Shown in pieces: positions 1 through 10,700 of a stretch of DNA of 64,000 bases; within the stretch, counting starts at the first letter, position 1, and each line of letters opens with the position of its first letter. A model generated the notes under the pieces. The model worked only from the letters and a program-made list of their open reading frames with translations. It made no database searches and was not told the DNA's origin. The DNA lies in the NCBI GenBank assembly GCA_017399035.1, contig JAFQEM010000026.1, positions 62,001 to 126,000 of the forward strand, written 5' to 3'. This DNA is from Clostridia bacterium. GTDB taxonomy: Bacteria; Bacillota; Clostridia; Christensenellales; Borkfalkiaceae. The position numbers and the translations under genes were made by a program.

Positions 1-740
1 CCGCCCTTAAGGTTTGACAAGTCTAAACCTAGCGTTTTATTAACGACTTCACAAATATTTTTAACCCCTTCATCAAGCAACTTAACCGCCTTTTCGTCAG
101 CGCCTTTTTGCGGGGCAAATATCGCAGATGCGCCGTTAATACCGAAAGGCGGATTATCTATGTCGCACATAACTTCTATATCTACTTTTTTTATTTTTTC
201 ATCTAGCCCCGAAAGGTCTATATTTGCAACGTCTGAAAGCGTTCCGCCCGTGGGAATAAACTCTTTACCGTTTTTATCAAAAAATTTAACACCGCAAGCG
301 CAAGCAGTTCCACAACCGAAGTCGTTAGTGCAAGAACCACCTAGCCCAACAATTATTTTTTTAACGCCCCTATAAGTTGCATCTTTAATAAGTTGCCCAA
401 CGCCGTAAGTAGTGGTCCTTAAAGGGTCTTTATTATTCTCTACTAAGGGTAATCCTGCGGTGGCAGACATCTCTATTATTGCAGTTTTTCCACCGTCTAT
501 AAGTCCGTAAAATCCGTCAACGGTATCAAAAAACGGTCCACTTGCCTTTAATTTTATTATATCGCCACCCATTGCGGATAGAAAGCAATCTACACTGCCT
601 TCACCACCGTCTGCAACGGGAATTTTAGAGACCTCTGCATTAGGAAAAATTTTATAAATTTCGCTCTGCATAATTTCACATATAGTCTTTGAAGAAAGAG
701 TACCCTTAAACGAATCAGGTATTAAAACAAATTTTTTCAT
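1..740 (-). CDS. glxK: Glycerate kinase, 5' part only (runs off window)
   Basis: Glycerate kinase of the GlxK/GarK type I family, a soluble enzyme that phosphorylates D-glycerate with ATP and feeds it into lower glycolysis. About 246 codons are visible; the family is normally about 370-380 residues, so the C-terminal third lies before base 1. The start is the ATG at 738-740, with AGAGGT just upstream at a short spacing. Visible family motifs are an N-terminal IPDSFKGTLSS segment (near residues 7-17), PVADGGEGS (about residues 41-49) and GLGGSCTND (about residues 110-118). It is divergent from the YhcH-like gene, and sugar-acid metabolism fits both. Family assignment is strong; the choice between 2-kinase subtypes is by family only. 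Confidence 0.9.
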   Translation of the reverse strand, partial: MKKFVLIPDSFKGTLSSKTICEIMQSEIYKIFPNAEVSKIPVADGGEGSVDCFLSAMGGDIIKLKASGPFFDTVDGFYGLIDGGKTAIIEMSATAGLPLVENNKDPLRTTTYGVGQLIKDATYRGVKKIIVGLGGSCTNDFGCGTACACGVKFFDKNGKEFIPTGGTLSDVANIDLSGLDEKIKKVDIEVMCDIDNPPFGINGASAIFAPQKGADEKAVKLLDEGVKNICEVVNKTLGLDLSNLKG

Positions 741-764
741 ATTACCTCTATTTTAATATTTTTG

Positions 765-793
765 TTGAATTTAAAATTTAATTATGCTAAAAT
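765..793 (+). promoter_or_regulatory. Promoter of the YhcH-like gene
   Basis: TTGAAT at 765-770 and TAAAAT at 788-793 with an exact 17-bp spacer and a TG extension before the -10. The expected transcription start near 800 leaves a leader of about 37 nt before the ATG at 837. Confidence 0.75.
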
Positions 794-836
794 TATATTA
801 ACGGCAAAAGCCGATTATTTTATGGTAGGATTATAT

Positions 837-1286
837 ATGATTATCGACAAACTTTCAAACATTTCAAACCACGTTAAAAACCCAGAGTTATGCGAGGCAA
901 TTAAAACTTTTTTACAAAATGCCCAAGAAAAAGAAGTTGGAACGCACACTATTTTAGGCAAAACGGTTGCGAAAGTTCAAGAATATCAAACTAAACCGCT
1001 TGAACAGGTTAAAACCGAGGCGCACGTTAAATTTATTGACCTACAATATATGCACACAGGTTGCGAACTTGTGCTTTCACAAAATATTGAAGGACAAAAA
1101 CCTGTAACTGAATACAACGACGTTAAAGACGTTATATTTTATTCGCCTGAAAAATATGAAAAATCTCAACTTTTAGCAGGATATTTTGCAATTATGTTGC
1201 CTGAAGATTTGCATCAATGCGTTGCGCTTAACAATCCCGAACAAATTAAAAAAGTTGTGGTTAAAATTCCGATAGAAGAATTTTAA
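837..1286 (+). CDS. YhcH/YjgK/YiaL family protein
   Basis: A 149-residue protein of the YhcH/YjgK/YiaL (DUF386, beta-galactosidase subunit beta-like) family. These are cupin-fold cytoplasmic proteins tied to catabolism of sialic acid and related sugars; the exact reaction is poorly defined. The family signature is clear: EAHVKFIDLQYM near residues 60-72 and a C-terminal PEDLHQ ... KKVVVKIPI segment with the putative metal-binding histidine. I chose the ATG at 837 because TAGGA lies 6 nt upstream and because the upstream in-frame ATG at 762 falls inside the promoter; the resulting length matches the family. It converges on mgsA with only 5 nt between stop codons and no terminator between them. 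Confidence 0.85.
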   Translation: MIIDKLSNISNHVKNPELCEAIKTFLQNAQEKEVGTHTILGKTVAKVQEYQTKPLEQVKTEAHVKFIDLQYMHTGCELVLSQNIEGQKPVTEYNDVKDVIFYSPEKYEKSQLLAGYFAIMLPEDLHQCVALNNPEQIKKVVVKIPIEEF

Positions 1287-1291
1287 CTAAT

Positions 1292-1669
1292 TTACAATAG
1301 CGAAGAAGTTATTACTAAATCTGCGGTTGCAGGGTTAGTTGCTATTGCCACGTTGTAAACGTTTGCAATTCTTAAAAGCGCCTTAACGTCTGGGTCGTGC
1401 GGTTGGGCTTGCAAGGGGTCGCAAAAGAAAATTACTATATCAATAGTTCCTTCCGCCACTCTTGCCCCTATTTGTTGGTCGCCACCAAGCGGACCAGATA
1501 AGTAACCTTTAACACAAAGCCCTGTGGCGTCGGAAACTCGTTTAGCAGTTGTTCCCGTTCCGCATAGTGAATATTTCTCTAAAACAGTTTTATTTTTGAT
1601 TGCCCATTCAATCATTAGTTGTTTTTTGTTATCGTGCGCAATGAGCGCAACAGTTTTAACTTCTTTCAT
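1292..1669 (-). CDS. mgsA: Methylglyoxal synthase
   Basis: Methylglyoxal synthase converts dihydroxyacetone phosphate to methylglyoxal and phosphate, a bypass of lower glycolysis used when sugar phosphates accumulate. The 125-residue product carries the whole family core: ALIAHDNKK at the start, GTGTTAKR for phosphate binding, SGPLGGDQQIG with the catalytic aspartate, and DPLQAQPHDPDV with the conserved histidine. The start used is the ATG at 1667-1669, which has AGGAG 7-8 nt upstream; a longer in-frame start at 1705 would add 12 residues with no family match. No terminator separates it from the convergent gene. Confidence 0.93.
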   Translation of the reverse strand: MKEVKTVALIAHDNKKQLMIEWAIKNKTVLEKYSLCGTGTTAKRVSDATGLCVKGYLSGPLGGDQQIGARVAEGTIDIVIFFCDPLQAQPHDPDVKALLRIANVYNVAIATNPATADLVITSSLL

Positions 1670-1766
1670 TGGTAATTCTCCTATATAATTACAACGTATG
1701 CGCAAGCGTATAAATATTACCTTTATTTTTGATATATATGCACATACGTTTATGCTAAATCAACTT

Positions 1767-1795
1767 AAAAATCCCGAACGGCGTTCGGGATTTTT
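1767..1795 (-). terminator. Rho-independent terminator after rny
   Basis: A 13-bp perfect stem (1767-1779 with 1783-1795) and a 3-nt loop, flanked by A and T runs on both sides. It lies 10 bases past the rny stop and ends the recA/rny transcripts; it could also act on the plus strand. Confidence 0.9.
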
Positions 1796-1804
1796 GTTTT
1801 TGTA

Positions 1805-3424
1805 TTATTTTGCAAACTCGGTTGCGCGCCATTCTCTAATAACGTTGACCTTAATTTGACCAGGATATTCCATCTCTTGTTCAATTTTCTTTGCAATTTC
1901 TTTAGCCAAGAATAAGGTTTGAGCGTCGTTAACCTGTTCAGGTTTAACCATTACGCGCACTTCTCTACCAGCCTGAATTGCATAGCATTTTTCAACGCCC
2001 TTAAATCCACTAGATATCTCTTCAAGTTTTTGCAACCTTTTAACGTAGTTAGTGGTGGTTTCACGTCTTGCGCCAGGGCGTGCGCCTGAAATAGCGTCTG
2101 CTGCTTGAACTAGAACAGCCTCTATCGTTTTAGGCTCAACGTCGCCGTGGTGAGCAAGTATTGCGTTAATAACGTTGTGGTTTTCTCTATACTTTTTAGC
2201 AAGGTCACCACCGATTTGCATATGAGTGCCTTCAATTTCAAAGTCAACGGCTTTACCCAAGTCGTGAAGAAGACCTGCACGTTTAGCAAGCGTTTCGTCA
2301 ACGCCAAGTTCTGCCGCCATAACACCAGCAAGGTGAGAAACTTCGATAGAGTGTTTAAGTACGTTTTGACCGTAACTGGTACGGAATTTAAGACGACCTA
2401 AAAGTTTAACGATTTCTGGGTGCAAACCGAAAATCTTACACTCGTACATAGCAGCTTCGCCAGCCTCTTTAATCTGTTGGTCAAGTTCTTTTCTAACCTT
2501 TTCAACAGTTTCCTCAATTCTAGCGGGGTGAATTCTACCGTCTTGAATAAGTTTTTCAAGTGCAATTCTTGCAACTTCACGTCTTACGGGGTCAAAACCA
2601 GAAACTATAACAACTTCTGGCGTATCGTCAATGATAAGTTCAATGCCCGTTGCGTTTTCTAACGTTCTAATATTTCTACCTTCACGCCCGATAATCCTTG
2701 CTTTCATATCGTCGCTAGGTAGCGGAACTACTGAAACCGTGATTTCCGTAGCCTGTTCTGTTGAACACTTTTGGATTGCTAGGCTAACAATTTCTTTTGC
2801 CTTTCTCTCACCGTTTTCTTTAGCCTCTGCCTCAATGTTCTTAACCATACCTGCAGCGTCGCGCTTTGCCTCGTCGGTAATAGAGAGAATAAGTTGTTGC
2901 TTTGCCTCTTCTTTACTCATTTGAGAAATCTTTTCAAACTCTTTAACCATCTTGTCGTGTTGAGCGGCAATGTCTTCAAGTTTCTTGTCAAGTTCCCCTT
3001 CTTTCGCTTTTAAAGCGTTTTGCTGTTTTGTGGTTTCCTCATTGCGTTTCGCAAGATTTTCTTCTTTTTTCTCTAACGTCTCTTCCTTTTGGTTGAGTCT
3101 GTTTTCAAGTCTTTGAAGTTCTGCGCGTTTTTCTTTAGATTCACGCTCGAAATCATTGCGAAGTTTGATTTCCTGTTCTTTCGCTTCTAAAATAGCCTCT
3201 TTTTTAATAGCCTTGCTTTCTTCCCTTACGTCATCAAGCATTCTATTGCGTTGCGCACTTATATCACCTTGTTCTTTTTCAAACTTTTTGGTTAAATTCT
3301 TTGCGCTAAAAACCCAGCAAAGAACTGATGCAACAACTGCTAAAACTGCTACGACGGCAACGATTATCCAAGGTAACGCCCCGCCGTTTGTCAAGAACAG
3401 GGAGCCGTAGTTAAAATTCTGCAT
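1805..3424 (-). CDS. rny: Ribonuclease Y
   Basis: RNase Y is the membrane-anchored endoribonuclease that starts mRNA decay in many Gram-positive bacteria. The 539-residue protein has the standard layout: one N-terminal membrane helix (about residues 18-40), a long charged coiled coil (about 45-200), a KH domain with [13 protein letters not shown] (about 240-255), and an HD domain with [10 protein letters not shown] and [10 protein letters not shown] (about 360-400). The start ATG at 3422-3424 follows GGAGGG. It has its own promoter at 3488-3516 directly after recA and a terminator at 1767-1795. recA has no terminator of its own, so read-through from the recA operon is likely. Confidence 0.97.
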   Translation of the reverse strand: MQNFNYGSLFLTNGGALPWIIVAVVAVLAVVASVLCWVFSAKNLTKKFEKEQGDISAQRNRMLDDVREESKAIKKEAILEAKEQEIKLRNDFERESKEKRAELQRLENRLNQKEETLEKKEENLAKRNEETTKQQNALKAKEGELDKKLEDIAAQHDKMVKEFEKISQMSKEEAKQQLILSITDEAKRDAAGMVKNIEAEAKENGERKAKEIVSLAIQKCSTEQATEITVSVVPLPSDDMKARIIGREGRNIRTLENATGIELIIDDTPEVVIVSGFDPVRREVARIALEKLIQDGRIHPARIEETVEKVRKELDQQIKEAGEAAMYECKIFGLHPEIVKLLGRLKFRTSYGQNVLKHSIEVSHLAGVMAAELGVDETLAKRAGLLHDLGKAVDFEIEGTHMQIGGDLAKKYRENHNVINAILAHHGDVEPKTIEAVLVQAADAISGARPGARRETTTNYVKRLQKLEEISSGFKGVEKCYAIQAGREVRVMVKPEQVNDAQTLFLAKEIAKKIEQEMEYPGQIKVNVIREWRATEFAK

Positions 3425-3487
3425 AATATTATGCCCTCCTGTTATTTATTTTCACACGGAACTTATCCGCGCGTTTAACCATATTTA

Positions 3488-3516
3488 ATTATATAACAAT
3501 TTAACCGTAAAGTCAA
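3488..3516 (-). promoter_or_regulatory. Promoter of rny
   Basis: On the minus strand TTGACT (3511-3516), 17 bp, TATAAT (3488-3493). The predicted start near 3481 gives a leader of roughly 57 nt. The promoter begins only 17 bp beyond the recA stop codon. Confidence 0.85.
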
Positions 3517-3532
3517 TGTTTTACAAAAGTTT

Positions 3533-4528
3533 TTACGCCTTATTGTTAAATGCTTCCATAATTTTATTTTTAATCTCTTCTGCTACCTCAATATTGTTCT
3601 CAAGATAGTCAACTGCTTTCTCTCTTCCTTGAGCAATCTTTTCGCCGTTATAAGAGAACCAAGAACCACTCTTTTGAATAATATCGTATTGAAGGCCAAG
3701 GTCAACCAAACAACTGCCTTTGGATATGCCTTTACCGAAAATTATATCAAATTCTGCAGTCTTGAACGGTGGCGCAACCTTATTTTTAACGATTTTAGCC
3801 TTTGTGTGATTGCCGTATGCGCCGTTGCTGTCTTTAAGCGCGTCTGCCTTTCTAACGTCAATACGAACGCTTGCGTAGAACTTAAGCGCTTTACCACCTG
3901 CCGTAACTTCAGGGTTACCGAACATAACGCCAACTTTTTCACGAAGTTGGTTAATAAAAATGATACACGTTTTAGATTTATTTGTAATTGCAGTAAGTTT
4001 ACGAAGTGCTTGGCTCATTAGTCTTGCCTGTAAACCAACGTGCGAATCGCCCATATCACCTTCAATTTCTGCCTTTGGGGTGAGCGCTGCAACCGAGTCA
4101 ACTACAATCAAGTCAACCGCTTTACTGCTAACAAGTGATGCGGTTATATCAAGCGCCTGTTCACCAGTGTCTGGTTGAGAAACGTAAAGTTCGTCAAGAT
4201 TTACGCCTAGCGCCTTTGCATAAACGGGGTCAAGGGCGTGTTCTGCGTCTACGAAAGCGGCAATACCGCCTGCCTTTTGAGTTTCTGCTATGCAGTGAAG
4301 GGCAACCGTGGTTTTACCCGAAGATTCTGGTCCGTAAATTTCAATAATTCTACCACGTGGCAATCCGCCAACGCCTATAGCAAGGTCTAAAGATAAACAA
4401 CCGGTTGGCAACGCCTCGATAGTAGTATCCCCTGCATTTTGACCTAAACGCATAATTGCGCCTTTTCCATATTGTTTTTCAATTTGCGCCATCATAGTGT
4501 CAAGCGCTTTCAATTTTGCTTCATCCAT
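3533..4528 (-). CDS. recA: Recombinase RecA
   Basis: RecA forms filaments on single-stranded DNA, catalyses strand exchange and triggers LexA self-cleavage. The 331 residues include the Walker A motif GPESSGKTT (about residues 66-74), [10 protein letters not shown] (Walker B, about 140), and the L1/L2 loop regions, ending in the usual short C-terminal domain. The start has AGAGGA 8 nt upstream. It is the last gene of ftsK-rimO-pgsA-cinA-recA and begins 11 nt after the cinA stop. I did not find a convincing SOS box in the short gap, as expected if it is transcribed from upstream. Confidence 0.98.
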   Translation of the reverse strand: MDEAKLKALDTMMAQIEKQYGKGAIMRLGQNAGDTTIEALPTGCLSLDLAIGVGGLPRGRIIEIYGPESSGKTTVALHCIAETQKAGGIAAFVDAEHALDPVYAKALGVNLDELYVSQPDTGEQALDITASLVSSKAVDLIVVDSVAALTPKAEIEGDMGDSHVGLQARLMSQALRKLTAITNKSKTCIIFINQLREKVGVMFGNPEVTAGGKALKFYASVRIDVRKADALKDSNGAYGNHTKAKIVKNKVAPPFKTAEFDIIFGKGISKGSCLVDLGLQYDIIQKSGSWFSYNGEKIAQGREKAVDYLENNIEVAEEIKNKIMEAFNNKA

Positions 4529-4539
4529 TTTAATTTCCT

Positions 4540-5745
4540 CTATATGCTTTTTAATTTTTTTATCGCCAGAAACAGCGCAGTATTCTTTGCCGTTTCGGTA
4601 ATTTCTTCTCTATTTCCAGTAAGGTTGAGTTTATAAGTATGCACGCCGTCTTTTAGCCCTACTGCAATATAACACAACCCGACGGGTTTTTCGGTGTCGT
4701 CGCTCTTTGGTCCTGCAATGCCCGTGGTTGCAATGGCAACGTCGCAATCACCGCTCTTTAACAACCCAGCAGCCATTTGATAAGCGACGACGGCGCTTAC
4801 TGCCCCGTGTTTTTCAAGGTCGGCCTTATTTACGCCTAACCTTTTAATTTTACTTTCGTTTGAATAGGTTACAACCCCTTCGTGAACATATTTAGATGCG
4901 CCCGAATTCTTTATAATATCCGCGACCACGCGTCCACCCGTAAAAGATTCTGCAACAGATATTTTAAGGTTTTTAAGTTTTAACAAATCAAACAACCTTT
5001 CGGCAGGCGTAGTGTCAAACTCTGCGTAAATATTATCTTTAAGATTGCCAACTATATACCTAATAACTTGACCACGAATATCCTCGTCTACCCCGTCGTT
5101 AAACAAAAGGTCTATAGTTACGTCGCCGTTTTTACGACAAACGTTACAATTTAAGCCTTGATAAATAGTTTCCGCTTGCGACAACACGTCGTCAAGAATA
5201 GCCATATCCCCTATGAATTTTAATATCAAGCGTTTAGACTCTATACCAAACTTATTTTCTAGATAAGGCAAAACGTATTTGTCGCACATAGGCTTAAATT
5301 GTTCAAAATTTTCTGGCAAACATACCACGGTAAACTCTCTTGCATCAACTATAAACCCTTGAAACGCGCCTTTTACGTTAGGTATAACCGTAGCCTCCAC
5401 GGGTACTAGCGCGTAAGAATCAGAATAATCTACACCGTCGTTTTTAGCGACCACGTCAATAAATAATTTAGCGTTTTCGTTTTCAACCAAAACGGTTTCA
5501 AGTTTTTCGGCAATAATTTCTTTAACGTCAAACGCCAAATCTTCACTTACAACGATAATCAAATTATCAAACGTATCTTTAAATTCGTCAACTCTATGCC
5601 TAAACGAACGCTCGTCTGCGCAAGACAGCAACTCTACGGTGTCAACGTTTATGCCACCGTTTTTAAACGAAGAAACTACGTTTTGGTAATATTCTCCGTC
5701 AAAATCTCTAGTTACGTTAGTGAAAAAAATCAATGCCGTTTTCAT
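4540..5745 (-). CDS. cinA: CinA-like protein with intact NMN amidase domain
   Basis: CinA family protein of 401 residues. The C-terminal part (about 255-401) is a complete PncC/CinA nicotinamide-nucleotide amidase domain: SVAESFTGG with the catalytic serine (about 264-272), VVTYSNESK with the conserved Tyr and Lys, and [18 protein letters not shown]. This enzyme deamidates NMN to nicotinate mononucleotide in pyridine-nucleotide salvage. The N-terminal part aligns in length with the MoCF/COG1058 domain but lacks its signatures: the GGLGPTxDD region reads [10 protein letters not shown], and the LPGPPSEM region reads LPENFEQF. It sits between pgsA (1-nt overlap) and recA, the standard position. 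The amidase assignment is firm; activity of the N-terminal domain is doubtful. Confidence 0.88.
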   Translation of the reverse strand: MKTALIFFTNVTRDFDGEYYQNVVSSFKNGGINVDTVELLSCADERSFRHRVDEFKDTFDNLIIVVSEDLAFDVKEIIAEKLETVLVENENAKLFIDVVAKNDGVDYSDSYALVPVEATVIPNVKGAFQGFIVDAREFTVVCLPENFEQFKPMCDKYVLPYLENKFGIESKRLILKFIGDMAILDDVLSQAETIYQGLNCNVCRKNGDVTIDLLFNDGVDEDIRGQVIRYIVGNLKDNIYAEFDTTPAERLFDLLKLKNLKISVAESFTGGRVVADIIKNSGASKYVHEGVVTYSNESKIKRLGVNKADLEKHGAVSAVVAYQMAAGLLKSGDCDVAIATTGIAGPKSDDTEKPVGLCYIAVGLKDGVHTYKLNLTGNREEITETAKNTALFLAIKKLKSI

Positions 5746-6368
5746 TAGTTTTCTTTTTCGACCTTTTGAACTTTTCCTTCAAAATTTTCTTTAACGGTTT
5801 GTTGCGACAAAACCGCTCTATTTTTTACTATACATTCAATGCCAGATATTATGGTAAGCACTGTTGCAACCGCCATAAGCGCCAACCCTATAATATTTAT
5901 TAAAGAATAAGCCTTTGGCATAAAATCCGCCCCTACAAGCAAAACTGCAATGGCAACGTCGGTAACGAAAGTTTTAATTTTACCCGACTTGTCTGCAGCA
6001 ATAACCATACCTTTTGACGCAGCAACCATTCTAAACCCACTGATAACAAGTTCTCTTGCCAAAATTATAGCAACCGCAATAGATGCGTAAGCAGGCATAG
6101 TTAAAACTTCGCCAACTGGCACAAGCATAACTATAAGCGCAGTTGAAACTAAAACTTTATCTGCTATCGGGTCTAAAAACTTACCTAAATCGGTAACCAT
6201 ATTATACTTTCTTGCAATATAGCCGTCTAAAAAATCCGTAAAGGCAGCCAAAACGAAAATAACTGCAGATATTAAAAAGTTATACGGTATTTGCGGTATA
6301 AAATAAACAGCCACGAAAAGAGGTATCATTATTAGTCTTAAAATCGTAAGTTTTGTGGGTAAATTCAT
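5745..6368 (-). CDS. pgsA: CDP-diacylglycerol-glycerol-3-phosphate phosphatidyltransferase
   Basis: PgsA makes phosphatidylglycerol phosphate from CDP-diacylglycerol and glycerol 3-phosphate at the inner face of the membrane, the committed step of phosphatidylglycerol synthesis. The 207-residue protein shows the CDP-alcohol phosphotransferase signature: DFLDGYIARKYNMVTDLG followed by KFLDPIADK (about residues 45-70), with four to six hydrophobic helices around it. The start overlaps the rimO stop by 4 nt (ATGA type), implying coupled translation, and its stop shares a base with the cinA start. Confidence 0.96.
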   Translation of the reverse strand: MNLPTKLTILRLIMIPLFVAVYFIPQIPYNFLISAVIFVLAAFTDFLDGYIARKYNMVTDLGKFLDPIADKVLVSTALIVMLVPVGEVLTMPAYASIAVAIILARELVISGFRMVAASKGMVIAADKSGKIKTFVTDVAIAVLLVGADFMPKAYSLINIIGLALMAVATVLTIISGIECIVKNRAVLSQQTVKENFEGKVQKVEKEN

Positions 6369-7681
6369 AATCTTTCTCCGTACAGGTCGTAACCTGTTGC
6401 CTGTGTAATTTTTACTTGATAATATTTTCCGTATTCAACTTCGTCTGAAGAAAAGAAGAAAACTTTTCCGTCTATATCGGGAGCGTTAAAATACGCCCTA
6501 CCGTAATAAACCAACTCGTTTTCATCAAACCCTTCCGCAACAACCAAAAAGGTTTTTCCTATAAGTTTTTTATTGTTATCTTTTACTACCTTTTTTTGTT
6601 GCGCGTAAAGTTTTTTTAGACGTTGAAGTTTAATTTTTTCTTCAATTTGTCCGTCAATTCGAGCGGCGGAAGTGCCGTCTTCACAACTATAAGCAAAAAA
6701 ACCTGCGTTGAAAAGTTTTGCTTTTTTGATAAACTCTAAAAGGTTGTTAAAAGCCTGTTCACTCTCTCTTGGAAAACCTGCAATAAACGTTGAACGGATT
6801 GCAATTTCAGGTATTTCTCTCTTTAACTTTTCAATAAGTTGCAAATATCCTTCGCCCGTGCCTTTTCTATTCATAAGTTTAAGCACTCCGTCGTCTGCGT
6901 GTTGCAATGGGATATCTATATATTTTAGCACTTTAGGATTGTTTTTTATTTCTTCAATCAATTCGTCGGTTAAATTTTCGGGATAGCAATATAATAATCT
7001 CAAAGATTTAACGCTATCTAGCGAAGTAAGTTGACTGACAAGTTGTTTTAAGGTTGTTTTTTCTGGCAAATCTAAACCGTATTTAGCGGTGTCTTGAGCG
7101 ACCAAAATCAACTCGTTTACTTGCCCTAACCCTTTAACCTCTTCAATAAGGTCTTTTGTTGGGACTGAACGATATTTGCCACGAATAAAAGGTATTAAAC
7201 AATAAGTGCAATGGTTTGAACAGCCGTCTGCTATCTTCAAATAAGCGTAATTTTGAGTAGTTAAAACTCTAGCCTTTCCACACTCACCACGGGCAACGCC
7301 CACTGCGTTTATTCTTTCACCTTGATAAATTCTATCTATAACGCTACAAATTTCGTGATAATCTGAAACGCCCATAAAAGCGTCAACTTCAATAAGTTCG
7401 TCAAATAATTCTTTTATAAACTTTTGTGGTAGACAGCCCGTAACTATAATTTTTTGCGCACTGCCTTTTTTCTTGTATTCGTTAGCCGAAAAAATTTCCG
7501 CAATAGCCTCTTCTCTAGAACTCTCTAAAAAGGCGCAAGTGTTGATTATTATTATTTCTGCGTCGTCTAAAGAAGAAACTAAAGTATGTTTTTGTTTCAA
7601 AAATGCAAGCATCTTTTCGGTATCTACACGGTTTTTATCACAACCTAAAGATATAACGCCCACACGCTTACTATCTGTCAT
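6365..7681 (-). CDS. rimO: Ribosomal protein S12 methylthiotransferase RimO
   Basis: RimO is a radical SAM enzyme that adds a methylthio group to an aspartate of ribosomal protein S12. In 438 residues it shows the UPF0004 cysteines (SLGCDKNRVDTE, INTCAFLE, VTGCLPQ), the radical SAM cluster motif CSNHCTYC (about 154-161), and a C-terminal TRAM-like region. CDKNRVD together with the S12-type sequence context distinguishes it from MiaB. It starts 20 nt after the ftsK stop and overlaps pgsA by 4 nt, in the conserved Firmicutes arrangement. Confidence 0.95.
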   Translation of the reverse strand: MTDSKRVGVISLGCDKNRVDTEKMLAFLKQKHTLVSSLDDAEIIIINTCAFLESSREEAIAEIFSANEYKKKGSAQKIIVTGCLPQKFIKELFDELIEVDAFMGVSDYHEICSVIDRIYQGERINAVGVARGECGKARVLTTQNYAYLKIADGCSNHCTYCLIPFIRGKYRSVPTKDLIEEVKGLGQVNELILVAQDTAKYGLDLPEKTTLKQLVSQLTSLDSVKSLRLLYCYPENLTDELIEEIKNNPKVLKYIDIPLQHADDGVLKLMNRKGTGEGYLQLIEKLKREIPEIAIRSTFIAGFPRESEQAFNNLLEFIKKAKLFNAGFFAYSCEDGTSAARIDGQIEEKIKLQRLKKLYAQQKKVVKDNNKKLIGKTFLVVAEGFDENELVYYGRAYFNAPDIDGKVFFFSSDEVEYGKYYQVKITQATGYDLYGERL

Positions 7682-7701
7682 AATATTATCCTTGGTAAAA
7701 A

Positions 7702-10700
7702 TTAGTCGGGCATAGTGCCAAATTTTTCTTCAAACTGTTCTCTAGTCAAAAGCACTCTACGCGCCTTGCTACCCTCGTTGGGGGAAACAAAGCCCATTCT
7801 TTCCATTTTGTCAACTAAACCGCCTGCTCTAGAATATCCTATTTGGAAACGCCTTTGCAGTTGCGATATTGAAACGGTTTCCGTGTTTACGGCAAGCCAT
7901 AAAGCCTTTAAGAAAAATTCGTTAATTTCGTTAGCCTCGTCGCCGCCGTCGCCACCGTCAGTGCTAACGTCTTCTTGTTTGGGGCGAGTTTCGTTATCAA
8001 TAAAGTCTTTAAGTTCGTCGTCAAAATAAGCGGTGTTCTTTTCTTTGATATAATTTACTACGTTGGTAATTTCTCTACCGCTAATATACGCGCCTTGATA
8101 CCTTTCGTAATTGCCCATAGACGAATCTTTAAATAGCATATCGCCGTTGCCCAAAAGTTTTTCTGCACCGCCTTCGCCCAAAATGGTAGAAGAGTCTGCG
8201 TAATTCATAACTTTGAGAGCAATACGTGAGGGCAAATTTGCCTTTATTGTACCCGTTATAACGTCAACTGACGGACGTTGAGTTGCCAAAACTAAGTGAA
8301 TACCCGCCGAACGTGATTTTGCGGCAATCATACGTATTCTTTGTTCTAAATCTTTTTTACAAGCTTCCATAAGGTCTGCAAGTTCGTCGATAAAAAAAAC
8401 TATTCTAGGAAGTTTTGGAACGGTGTCGCTTGCAACGTATTTATTATAATCGTCAATATTACTTACTTCGCCACCTGCGGCAGTAAACATATCGTTTCGC
8501 CTGTTAGTTTCTTCATAAGCCCACTTCAAGAGTGCAAGAACACGCTTTGGCTCGGTTATAATTTCATCAACCAACAAATGCGGAATATGTTCGTATTTTC
8601 TAAATTCAACCGATTTAGGGTCAACTAAAACAACTTTAAGTTCTTCGGGGCTATAGCGCATAAGCAAACTTAAAATCATAACGTGCATACATACGCTCTT
8701 TCCCGAACCAGTTGCGCCGGCAATTAGATAGTGCGGACCTTTTGCAAGGTCGTAACTTATGCTATTGCCAACAATATCTTTACCAACGGCAAAAACCAAA
8801 CCGCCTTTTTTGGGGTTTTTAGCCAAGCCTTCCATAACTTCTCTAAACCCAACCGTAGACTTTGAAGTGTTTGCAACTTCTACACCGACAAGGTTTTTAC
8901 CTGGAATAGGCGCTTCGATACGAACGCCGTCTTTTGCGGCAAGACGCATTTTTAAGTCGTCGTCAAAATTGAGAACTTTTTTAACGGAAACGCCGGCAGG
9001 CATCATAATTTCATACCTAGTGAACGCAGGACCTTGAACGTAACTTTGCGGAACTGCGTTGATATGGAACTCTTCTAGAGTACGCTGAATAATTTCCATA
9101 CGCTCTTGGTGATTTTCTTTGGGTGCGTCAACTGGGGGCGCGTAATTTTCAAGCAAATCAAACGGTGGACTAAAATATTCTCTATTGATAGGCGGTTGAA
9201 CTTTGGGCGGTTTTTGAACGGGTTCTTCTTTAACAGGCTCACTAGTCGCACTTTCAAAGCCTAAAGAACGGCGAGAACTTAAGTTTCCGTCAGGCACTAC
9301 TCTGCTAGTAAAACTAGCGGTGGGTCTTTCAGGTTTAATTTCGGTCAACCCTTCTTGCGCGTCGTCTTCTTTAATCTCTTCTGGTTTGTCTTCACCAAAG
9401 AGAATACTTCTCATTCTTCCTTCGTTTCTAACGTTTGACGGTGGTAAAACGGGTTCTTCTTCAACCCTTTCTTTAACTTCCGTAACTGGTATATCCCCAC
9501 CAAAGGTTTCTTCAATAAAAGGTATATCCACCGAAACGTTATCCGCTTGAGCGTTGCCGTCAACCGTATCTTCTAAAGCACGATAATCAGTTTCTTTCTC
9601 TATGGCAACAGCGCCGTCGGGCTTAACGTCTTCTATATCTGCGTAACGCCTACCAAACGTTTCCGCTCTAGCATTGGCGTTATCCCCAGCAACGGTAACC
9701 CCAGAATGTTCAATAAAGGGTATTTCTTCACTTATCGGTTTATCTTGTGGTGTAACTTGCTCGTTTGCCGTGGGTTCAACCGTTCTAGGGTTTATATAAC
9801 CCGAAACGCTTGATTGTTGAGTATTAACGTCGTTATTAATTCCAAAAGTAGGTTTAACCGTCGGCTCGTTGTTCACAACGTTTTCTACGTTAGGCACGTA
9901 AGACGGACGATAATTATTTCTTATAGTTTCCACGTTGAGAGTGGGCGGAGTTTTAATATAATCAAGTTTACTCTTATAGTCGTCGTTTGCAGGTGCTGAA
10001 GGCTTAACGTCGTTTGCTTTAACAACGTTAGGGGTAACAACGCCCAAACCTTTGTCTGCAAACCCAAGTTTTACGGCAGATAAGGGGTTATTACCGTCTT
10101 TAGCAATTTCTCTTCTTCCCTTAAAAGCAAAATCTTGCGGATTATTTACGAACAATTTTTGTTTAGCATTAGTTTGACTGCTAACCGCACCGTCAACGGG
10201 ATATTCTTTTTCCCCTTGAATTTCCACGTTAGCAGGAAGGGGTTGTGATTTAACGTAAGAACTTCTAAACTTATTAGCCTTTTCTCTATCGGCAACCGCT
10301 TTAGTCGCTAAACCGTCTTTTACTAAAGCGTAAACCGTAGCGATAAGAATAATTCCCACAACAACGTAAGCGCCAACGTCAGTCAAGATAGCGCATACGG
10401 GATAAGTTATCAAAGACATAACCAAACCGCCACCCGACGCAGTTGCTACGCCTTGGCTAGCCATATCGTATGATTTTTTAAGGTATTCACCAAAAGAAAG
10501 TTTTTCGCCACTCATAGTAAAAACGTGCACTATGAACGCAACCAGCACGAACGATATAGTTAAAAGCACTTTGCGTTTTCTGCTTAAAGAAGTTTTTTTA
10601 TCGGTAATTAAAAACACGCCTAAAGTTGCAAATGCAATTACAACCGCATAAGCAAAAACGCCAAAACACCCAAATAAAAAAGAATTGACAAAAGCGCCTG

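Noticed and set aside
2122..3410. Several open frames on both strands overlapping rny
   Set aside because: They are shadows of the RNase Y reading frame with no start signals or recognisable products.
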